From assembly GCA_018623405.1 (NCBI GenBank), contig JAAZVO010000010.1:1-20170 (forward strand): a stretch of DNA of 20,170 nt, given 5' to 3'. Both the position numbers and the translations under genes were made by a program. Under the pieces are notes generated by a model. It ran no database searches. It was not told the origin of the DNA and saw only the letters and a program-made list of their open reading frames with translations. Below are positions 7,283-12,990 of this stretch, in pieces (positions within the stretch are counted from its first letter, which is position 1; every line of letters starts with the position of its first letter). Source of the DNA: Crocinitomicaceae bacterium. Lineage in GTDB: Bacteria > Bacteroidota > Bacteroidia > Flavobacteriales_G > Salibacteraceae.

Positions 7283-9457
7283 ATGAATAAGTCATTTCTA
7301 TCAATTGTTTTCTTTATCACCATTTCTTTTTTAGTATCTGCCCAACCCAATATTACATTAGAAGATATTTGGGCAAGTGGCAAATTCTCTCCTGAATATG
7401 TTTACGGTCTACGCTCAATGAATGACGGAGAACACTACACAACTCTTGAAAGCGATAGAGGAGGACAAGTTATCAATAAGTATTCATACAAAACAGGAGA
7501 ATTGGTGGCTCCTATTCTACAATCTATAGTTTTATTGCCTGAGGGGGAAGAAAAACCTTTAAGAATAGGAAATTACAATTTCTCAAAAGATGAAAAACAA
7601 GTTCTAATTGGTACAGATTTAGAATCGGTTTACCGACACTCCACTAAAGGGCAGTATTACCTATATAACCTCGAAACAAAAAAATTAGAAAAGTTAACCG
7701 AAGGCGAAAAGCAAAGGTTAGCTGTTTTTTCTCCTGATGGTAAAAGGGTTGCATATGTTCAAGAAAACAATCTATTTGTAAAAAGTCTAGAAACAGGAGA
7801 AACTGTTCAAATTACCAATGATGGAGAATTGAACAAAATAATAAATGGCGGCACAGACTGGGTTTACGAAGAAGAGTTTGGATTTGACCAAGCCTTTTTT
7901 TGGAGTCCTGATGGTTTAAAAATTGCCTTTTACAAGTTTGATGAATCCGCAGTAAAGCAATTTACAATGGCCATGTACGGCAATCTGTATCCAAACCAAT
8001 ATGAGTTTAAATACCCAAAAGCGGGAGAAGCAAATGCCAAGGTTGAAATTAAAATTTTCGATCTAAAAACACAAAAGGTAATTGATGCGCAACTTCCTGA
8101 AGCAGAATATATTCCTAGAATAAAATGGGCAAATGCAAACAATTTAGCAGTTTTAACAATGAATAGGCATCAAAATGATTTAAAACTCAATTTAATTGAT
8201 GCTGCAACCGGGAGCGGGAAAGTAATATTAAATGAAAATTCTAATACTTATATAGATGTTGACGATGATTGGCATTTCTTTAAGGATGGTTCAGGGTTTA
8301 TTTGGACATCAGATGAATCAGGTTACAAGCATATTTACAAATACGATATGCAAGGAAAATCAAAAACCCAAATTACATCGGGCAATTGGCAAGTGGATGA
8401 ATTTTTTGGAGTGGACGAAAAAACCGGTTTACTTTATTTCTCTGCTACCAAAGAGTCTTCAGTTGAGAGAAATGTTTATTCCATAAATCTTAAAGGTAAA
8501 GGCTTAACAAGCCTAACTCCACAAAAAGGATGGAATACAGCTAATTTTTCAAATGGCTTTAAATACTTCATTAATTATTACTCAACAGCAAATAAGCCTT
8601 ATGTTATTACTTTAAATGATGGAAAAGGTAAAGTAATTAGAACACTAAAAACAAATGAAAACTTAAATGAAACCTTAAAAGCGTTTAACCTATCACCTGT
8701 AGAGTTTTCTAAAGTTGATATATCAAAAGATGTTTCATTAAATGCTTGGATGATAAAACCATCAGACTTCGACCCAAATAAAAAGTACCCTTTGTTGATG
8801 TACGTTTACGGAGGTCCCGGTTCACAAACAGTGAAGAATAGTTGGGGCGGAAAAAACTTCTTTTGGTTCCAAATGCTTGCCCAACAAGGCTACATTGTTG
8901 TTTCTGTTGACAACCGAGGAACAGGAGCCAAGGGAAGAGACTTTCAAAAAGTAACCTACAAACAACTCGGTAAATATGAAACCGAAGATCAAATTGCTGC
9001 CTCAAAATTTTTCTCAAAATTTCCATATATCGATGCTTCAAGAATTGGCATTTGGGGTTGGAGCTATGGAGGTTACATGTCTTCTTTATGCTTATTTAAA
9101 GGTGCTGATATTTTTAAATCTGCAATTGCTGTGGCGCCTGTTACCAATTGGAGATATTACGACTCTATTTACACAGAAAGATACATGCAAACCCCACAAG
9201 AAAATGCTGATGGGTACGATGACAACTCCCCCATTAACCATGTTGATTCTTTAAAAGGAAACTATTTATTAGTTCATGGTAGCGCTGATGATAATGTACA
9301 TTATCAAAACTCTATGGAAATGATAACAGCTTTGGTAAATGCTAACAAACAATTCGATTTTATGGTGTATCCAAATAAAAATCATGGAATTTATGGAGGC
9401 AATACAAGGTATCATTTATACAAAAAAATGACAGATTTTCTAATCAATAATTTGTAA
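7283..9457 (+). CDS. Dipeptidyl peptidase IV (S9B serine peptidase), secreted
   Basis: This is a prolyl-type aminopeptidase that removes Xaa-Pro (or Xaa-Ala) dipeptides from peptide N-termini, acting in the periplasm or at the surface. Residues 1-20 are a signal peptide (cleavage after VSA). The beta-propeller (about 25-470) carries R118 in YRHS and the Glu motif EEE at 196-198, which align with human DPP4 R125 and E205-E206, the residues that hold the substrate amino terminus. The alpha/beta hydrolase domain has YGGPGSQ (509-515), the nucleophile S594 in GWSYGG, D669 with N671 in GSADDNVH, and H701 in NHGIYGG. The whole human-type catalytic and recognition set is therefore present, which supports true DPP IV specificity rather than a generic S9 peptidase. 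The 724 residues fit the family. The next gene is a peptide transporter. Confidence 0.95.
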   Translation: MNKSFLSIVFFITISFLVSAQPNITLEDIWASGKFSPEYVYGLRSMNDGEHYTTLESDRGGQVINKYSYKTGELVAPILQSIVLLPEGEEKPLRIGNYNFSKDEKQVLIGTDLESVYRHSTKGQYYLYNLETKKLEKLTEGEKQRLAVFSPDGKRVAYVQENNLFVKSLETGETVQITNDGELNKIINGGTDWVYEEEFGFDQAFFWSPDGLKIAFYKFDESAVKQFTMAMYGNLYPNQYEFKYPKAGEANAKVEIKIFDLKTQKVIDAQLPEAEYIPRIKWANANNLAVLTMNRHQNDLKLNLIDAATGSGKVILNENSNTYIDVDDDWHFFKDGSGFIWTSDESGYKHIYKYDMQGKSKTQITSGNWQVDEFFGVDEKTGLLYFSATKESSVERNVYSINLKGKGLTSLTPQKGWNTANFSNGFKYFINYYSTANKPYVITLNDGKGKVIRTLKTNENLNETLKAFNLSPVEFSKVDISKDVSLNAWMIKPSDFDPNKKYPLLMYVYGGPGSQTVKNSWGGKNFFWFQMLAQQGYIVVSVDNRGTGAKGRDFQKVTYKQLGKYETEDQIAASKFFSKFPYIDASRIGIWGWSYGGYMSSLCLFKGADIFKSAIAVAPVTNWRYYDSIYTERYMQTPQENADGYDDNSPINHVDSLKGNYLLVHGSADDNVHYQNSMEMITALVNANKQFDFMVYPNKNHGIYGGNTRYHLYKKMTDFLINNL

Positions 9458-9479
9458 TAGTTCGAAATGATTATTTTCG
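9451..9479 (+). promoter_or_regulatory. Probable promoter of the peptide transporter gene
   Basis: TTTG at 9451-9454 and TATTTTCG at 9472-9479 are separated by 17 bases, fitting the Bacteroidota TTTG-N17..23-TAnnTTTG layout with one mismatch in the -7 box. The -33 element overlaps the last codons and stop of the DPP IV gene, so the transporter can probably be transcribed on its own. The -7 box also forms the right arm of a short inverted repeat (CGAAA 9463-9467 / TTTCG 9475-9479). Confidence 0.45.
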
Positions 9480-9517
9480 TTCGCTAACGTTTTTTAACAA
9501 TCTAAATCAAATCCTTT

Positions 9518-11011
9518 ATGAACGCACCTGCTAAAACCGGACATCCAAAAGCACTTTACGTGCTATTTATGGCCGAAATGTGGGAAAGGTTTTGCTACTA
9601 TGGTATGCGAGCCTTATTAACCCTCTACCTGATAAAATCTTTAATGATGGAAGACTCGGCTGCATTTGCCATTTATGGCGCATATACAGCCTTAGTTTAT
9701 GCTGCTCCTGTTTTAGGAGGTAAACTTGCCGACTCTCTTCTTGGATATAAAAATGCAGTTATTCTTGGTGGAATTTTGATGGCTATAGGAGAGTTCATGA
9801 TTCTTGGAGGCACAGAGTCTTGGTTGTATCTTGGTATGGGAACAATAATAGTTGGTAACGGATACTTTAAAGCAAATATTTCCAGTATTGTAGGGCGGCT
9901 TTATGACGATGATGACCCCCGGAAAGACTCGGGATTTACAATTTTTTATATCGGAATTAACATAGGTGCCTTATTAGCCACAACAGTTTGTGCTGAAGTT
10001 GGAATTAAATATGGTTACCATTATGGATTTGCGCTTGCTGGCATTGGTATGCTGTTAGGAATTTTATTCTTCATTTTAGGAGGTAAAGAAATTAACGAAC
10101 ATTCTCAACCACCAAACCCTGAAAGATTATATGCCAAAGATTTTGGGCCATTCAACAGATTTCACTTAACCATTTTTGGATCATTGTTGATTATTCCAAT
10201 TCTTTACTTTTTAATTATGTACAACCAAGTGGTGGGAATATTACTTGCAGTTGTAGCAGTATATGTGATTTTTACATTGTTGAGTACAGCCTTTTCGGGC
10301 GATAATGTATTAAGAGACAGGATTATTGTTTTGATAATTCTGATGTTTTTTAACATTGTTTTTTGGGCTTGTTTTGAGCAAGCGGGAACCTCTCTAACCC
10401 TATTTGCTGAAAGAAATATAGACAGAGATATTTTTGGTTGGGAAATGGGCTCTGCAACAACGCAGTTCTTTAATCCATTCTTTATCTTAATTTTTGGTTC
10501 AATATTCTCAGTAATGTGGGTTAAGTTGAGCCAAATGAAAAAGAACCCATCTATTCCTGCAAAATTTGGATTAGGTATTATGCAGCTTGGGTTGGGTTAT
10601 TTAGTAGTTTTAGTTGGAAACATGTTTGTTTCTCCTGAATACCTTTTACCACTTTGGACTATTGCCTTTCTTTATTTACTTCATACTACAGGGGAGCTAT
10701 TCCTATCACCAATTGGGCTTTCTATGGTTACCAAACTTGCTCCAAAAACAATGACAGGTACCGTAATGGGAGCTTGGTTCCTATCTTTTGCAGGATCTAA
10801 CTACCTAGCAGGAATATTAGCTCAAGCTACAGGCTCAGGAGAAGAGCATGGAGCAACACAGAAAATGATTGAGGAGGCAATGAGCCCAGCAAACACCTTA
10901 GCAACTTATGTTGATGTGTATGGAAATATTGGATTTATTACGGTTGGTATTGGTTTACTGCTTGTGATAATTTCTCCAATGTTAAACAAACTAATGCACG
11001 GAGTTAAATAA
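9518..11011 (+). CDS. POT/PTR2-family proton-coupled di-/tripeptide transporter
   Basis: This is a major-facilitator protein of the proton-dependent oligopeptide transporter family, importing di- and tripeptides through the inner membrane. The family hallmark ExxER is E20-x-x-E23-R24, followed by FCYYGMRALLTLYL in helix 1. The PTR2 signatures are visible as GGKLADSLLGYKNAV (about 68-82) and FYIGINIGALLATT (about 147-160). Helix 7 carries FWACFEQAGTSLTLFAE, and a late helix has LSPIGLSMVTKLAP. At 497 residues with about 14 hydrophobic segments it is the usual size of bacterial DtpT-like members. It starts 60 bases after the DPP IV gene. DPP IV makes dipeptides outside the inner membrane, so this transporter is a natural uptake partner; that link is inferred from adjacency and family function. 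Confidence 0.95.
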   Translation: MNAPAKTGHPKALYVLFMAEMWERFCYYGMRALLTLYLIKSLMMEDSAAFAIYGAYTALVYAAPVLGGKLADSLLGYKNAVILGGILMAIGEFMILGGTESWLYLGMGTIIVGNGYFKANISSIVGRLYDDDDPRKDSGFTIFYIGINIGALLATTVCAEVGIKYGYHYGFALAGIGMLLGILFFILGGKEINEHSQPPNPERLYAKDFGPFNRFHLTIFGSLLIIPILYFLIMYNQVVGILLAVVAVYVIFTLLSTAFSGDNVLRDRIIVLIILMFFNIVFWACFEQAGTSLTLFAERNIDRDIFGWEMGSATTQFFNPFFILIFGSIFSVMWVKLSQMKKNPSIPAKFGLGIMQLGLGYLVVLVGNMFVSPEYLLPLWTIAFLYLLHTTGELFLSPIGLSMVTKLAPKTMTGTVMGAWFLSFAGSNYLAGILAQATGSGEEHGATQKMIEEAMSPANTLATYVDVYGNIGFITVGIGLLLVIISPMLNKLMHGVK

Positions 11012-11062
11012 CCTTAACAATTCAAATTTGGAGTTGGTAAGATTATTGAAGACATTCGCAAT

Positions 11063-11704
11063 ATGATTAGCAAAAAGAAAATTCTACAAAAAGGTGGTTT
11101 ATTAGCCACCTTTTTAGTTTTATCTATCATTGGTTTTGGACAAGAAAAGCCTCAACCACAAGTTTCTACTTCACCCTCTAGTACGGGTACAATTGATAAT
11201 TCAAAAATTAATTGGATGACCTGGGATGAAATGGTTAAAGCCCAAGAAACTGAAAGAAGAAAAGTTTTTATTGATGTTTACACCGATTGGTGCGGATGGT
11301 GTAAGAAAATGGATGCTTCAACTTTTCTGGAGCCCAATATTGTAAACTATATGAATCAAGGTTATTATGCGGTTAAGCTAGATGCCGAAATGAAAGAACC
11401 CTTGGAGTTTAATGGTTATCAATTTGTAAACCCTAACCCTACCGGAAGAAGAAGTACTCATCAATTTGCAGCATCTATGCTAGATGGTCAACTTTCTTAT
11501 CCTTCTTTTGTGATTTTAGATGAAAATTTCAAAAGGCAGCATATCATTAAAGGGTTTCAGCAACCTGAACCACTTTTAGGTACACTAATATTCTTTAAAA
11601 CTAACGAGTTTGTGAGGTATAACCAATACCTTCAAAAGCAAGATCAATTGCAAAAGCAAAGAGAGCAAGCTGCACAACAAAACCAAAAAGTTGATACCCC
11701 TTGA
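11063..11704 (+). CDS. Secreted thioredoxin-like protein, CGWC type (copy 1)
   Basis: This is a periplasmic or exported thioredoxin-fold protein. Residues 1-27 form a signal peptide (KKKILQKGG then a hydrophobic core, ending GFGQ). A Ser/Thr/Pro/Gln-rich linker of about 20 residues precedes INWMTW. The redox motif is C77-G-W-C80 within DVYTDWCGWCKKMD, and the cis-Pro segment is SYPSFVILDE near residues 149-158. The C-terminus (about 188-213) is a Gln/Lys-rich, coiled-coil-like tail that the next gene lacks. It is a paralogue of the next gene: both share the phrases NWMTW, DVYTDWCGWCKKMDAST and YPxFV in the same order. The stop overlaps the next start (TTGA). Disulfide reduction or exchange is the likely chemistry; the substrate is unknown. 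Confidence 0.9.
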   Translation: MISKKKILQKGGLLATFLVLSIIGFGQEKPQPQVSTSPSSTGTIDNSKINWMTWDEMVKAQETERRKVFIDVYTDWCGWCKKMDASTFLEPNIVNYMNQGYYAVKLDAEMKEPLEFNGYQFVNPNPTGRRSTHQFAASMLDGQLSYPSFVILDENFKRQHIIKGFQQPEPLLGTLIFFKTNEFVRYNQYLQKQDQLQKQREQAAQQNQKVDTP

Positions 11705-12222
11705 TTAGATCGATTTTACTTGTTTTTGCTTTATCATTCTCTCAGCTATTGCTAGCACAAGGAGTTAATTGGATGACTTGGCAGGAGGCTGTTGAAGCGA
11801 ACCAAAAAAACCCCAAACTAATATTTGTAGATGTTTATACAGATTGGTGTGGATGGTGCAAAAAAATGGATGCTTCAACATTTAAAAACCCGGTTATTGC
11901 CGATTACATGAATAAGCATTATTACGCAGTTAAGTTTGATGCAGAAAGAAAAGACACTGTTTATTTTGCCGATAGGGGTTTTGTAAACCCAAAACCTGAG
12001 GTAAAAAGAAGTGTTCATCAATTGGCAAGGGCTTTATTAGACAACCAAATGGGTTATCCGAAGTTTGTGGTTTTTAATGAAAAGTTCGAAAGAATGTCAA
12101 TAATTCCCGGATACCATGATGCTAAAGGATTTGAGCCGATAGTTAAGTTTTTTGGTGATAGAAAGAATTTTGAGATGAGCTTTCCTGATTTTCAAGCACA
12201 ATTTGAAGGAGAAATCAATTAA
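11701..12222 (+). CDS. Secreted thioredoxin-like protein, CGWC type (copy 2)
   Basis: This is a shorter paralogue of the preceding gene. I accept the TTG at 11701 as start because it gives a clean signal peptide (MIRSILLVFALSFSQLLLAQ) directly before the conserved GVNWMTW, and no ATG is available before the signal sequence. The TTG overlaps the upstream TGA stop in a TTGA, which suggests translational coupling. The redox motif is C50-G-W-C53, and the cis-Pro segment is GYPKFVVFNE (about 118-127). Conserved FVNPxPxxxRSxHQ links both copies. At 173 residues it has no C-terminal tail. It ends in an 8-base convergent overlap with the small secreted protein gene on the other strand. It probably acts as a periplasmic thiol-disulfide protein together with copy 1. 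Confidence 0.9.
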   Translation: MIRSILLVFALSFSQLLLAQGVNWMTWQEAVEANQKNPKLIFVDVYTDWCGWCKKMDASTFKNPVIADYMNKHYYAVKFDAERKDTVYFADRGFVNPKPEVKRSVHQLARALLDNQMGYPKFVVFNEKFERMSIIPGYHDAKGFEPIVKFFGDRKNFEMSFPDFQAQFEGEIN

Positions 12223-12619
12223 CTAGGTCTTTCCAATTTTCTACTTTTAGCTTTAAAGTCTCTTCTTTTCCAAATTGGTAAAATCTATTTTCAATATCCT
12301 CCCCATCTTTATTTACCTCTACACTACTCCACCGCCCCCTAGTAATTTTATACTCTCCATCAGGAAAACTGCTTATATCATAGGTTAACCTTACATTGTT
12401 GTTTTTTCTCAATACATCGCGATGTATTAAAACACCTGTTTTTCCGTAAATATTTACCCTTACAACATCATCATCAAATTTCTGTACCATTAGTTCAACG
12501 GTATCTCTTTTTTTGTGGTTTATTGATGCTTGAATGGTTTTATCATTTTGAGCCTTTAAACTAAAAACTGAAAATAAGGCGAATCCTATCGCAACTAAAA
12601 ATGCTTTTGAATTTTTCAT
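12215..12619 (-). CDS. Small secreted protein of unknown function
   Basis: I do not recognise the family. I choose the ATG at 12619 because it gives a standard signal peptide of about 24 residues (MKNSKAFLVAIGF... to SLKAQ). Longer forms from ATGs at 12643 or 12625 add a polar MNQKNQMV stretch. The mature part is about 110 residues. It looks like a single beta-sandwich: VRVNIYGKTGVLIHRDVL followed by LTYDISSFPDGEYKIT recalls the pattern of type IX secretion C-terminal sorting domains and related Ig-like modules, with a polar strand-rich end. The protein continues after this motif, so it is not a plain sorting signal. It is most likely periplasmic or surface exposed. Its gene overlaps the second thioredoxin-like gene by 8 bases, convergently. 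Confidence 0.75.
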   Translation of the reverse strand: MKNSKAFLVAIGFALFSVFSLKAQNDKTIQASINHKKRDTVELMVQKFDDDVVRVNIYGKTGVLIHRDVLRKNNNVRLTYDISSFPDGEYKITRGRWSSVEVNKDGEDIENRFYQFGKEETLKLKVENWKDLVN

Positions 12620-12647
12620 GACCATTTGATTTTTTTGATTCATGGAC

Positions 12648-12655
12648 CGAATCTA
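12648..12655 (-). promoter_or_regulatory. Possible -7 box of the small secreted protein gene
   Basis: On the minus strand this reads TAGATTCG, matching TAnnTTTG with C for the third T. It lies 28 bases before the preferred ATG at 12619. A TTTG (plus-strand CAAA, 12680-12683) lies 24 bases further upstream, slightly beyond the usual spacing. Confidence 0.35.
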
Positions 12656-12796
12656 AGTTGAGAAAATGGGGTGCTAAATCAAAATCGGGTGAGTTGCAAT
12701 TTCGAGGAAATGAGATGCAAAATATAAGTGGTGAAAATTTTAAAGCCCTTTCTGATTTTACATTATCTAGAAAAAATAGGTTCAAAATTGAATCAC

Positions 12797-12829
12797 AAAA
12801 AAAGCCGATACTTTTAACGAACCGGCTTT
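12797..12829 (-). terminator. Rho-independent terminator of the tRNA-His gene
   Basis: Read on the minus strand, AAAGCCG (12829-12823) and CGGCTTT (12807-12801) form a 7-bp stem with a 15-base loop, and the T run continues to 12797. It starts 6 bases after the tRNA 3' end. On the plus strand there is no T run beyond the stem arm, so it serves the minus strand. Confidence 0.8.
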
Positions 12830-12835
12830 AATTTG

Positions 12836-12910
12836 GGTGAAAGACGGGATTCGAACCCGCGACCTCTGGTGCCACAAACCAGCGCTCTAACCAGCTGAGC
12901 TACAATCACC
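12836..12910 (-). tRNA. tRNA-His (anticodon GTG)
   Basis: On the minus strand the cloverleaf is clear. The D arm is GCTC/GAGC, the anticodon stem is CTGGT/ACCAG around the loop TTGTGGC (anticodon GTG), the variable loop is AGGTC, and the T arm is GCGGG-TTCGAAT-CCCGT. A G is encoded at position -1 (12910) opposite C73 (12836), the identity pair of tRNA-His. CCA is not encoded. The acceptor stem reads GTGATTG against CTTTCAC, so G1-C72, U2-A71, G3-C70, A4-U69 and G7-C66 pair, but 5-68 and 6-67 are U-U mismatches. The rest is canonical, so I call it functional in type with an odd acceptor stem. Confidence 0.93.
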
Positions 12911-12924
12911 ATGATTTGGGAGCG

Positions 12925-12932
12925 CAAAAGTA
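12925..12932 (-). promoter_or_regulatory. -7 box of the tRNA-His gene
   Basis: The minus strand reads TACTTTTG, an exact match to TAnnTTTG, ending 14 bases before the tRNA 5' end. A TTG lies 15 bases upstream of it, slightly closer than the usual 17-23. Confidence 0.6.
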
Positions 12933-12978
12933 ATATTTATCCTATTACAATTATCATTTTTTCTGTGCCATCACTATT

Positions 12979-12986
12979 TAACTTTG
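12979..12986 (+). promoter_or_regulatory. -7 box of the copper ATPase gene, placing the start site at the ATG
   Basis: TAACTTTG is an exact match to the Bacteroidota -7 consensus TAnnTTTG. Only four bases separate it from the ATG at 12991, so transcription would start at or next to the A of the ATG, giving a leaderless message. No clear TTG is seen at -33. I see no CueR-like dyad in the 80 bases shared with the tRNA promoter. Confidence 0.55.
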
Positions 12987-12990
12987 CAGT

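Larger units (their letters stand above)
12644..12990. other. Gene-poor stretch with tRNA, terminator and divergent promoters
   Basis: These 347 bases hold no protein gene that I can support. They contain the -7 box of the small secreted protein gene, about 140 bases without recognisable signal (12656-12796), the tRNA-His terminator and gene, and an 80-base region (12911-12990) from which the tRNA and the copper ATPase are transcribed divergently. A plus-strand frame is open at 12622-12831 but lacks a proper start. Confidence 0.6.

Noticed and set aside
8709..9041. Long antisense open frame inside the DPP IV gene
   Set aside because: It is antisense to a fully conserved peptidase domain and has no start context or recognisable sequence; it is a shadow frame.
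12561..12785. Minus-strand open frame of 74 codons upstream of the small secreted protein
   Set aside because: It overlaps the signal peptide of that gene in another frame, has no recognisable features and covers its promoter box.
12930..12948. GTAAT / ATTAC inverted repeat between the tRNA and the copper ATPase as a metal-responsive operator
   Set aside because: Arms of only five A/T-rich bases are expected by chance here, and there is no similarity to known copper-regulator dyads.
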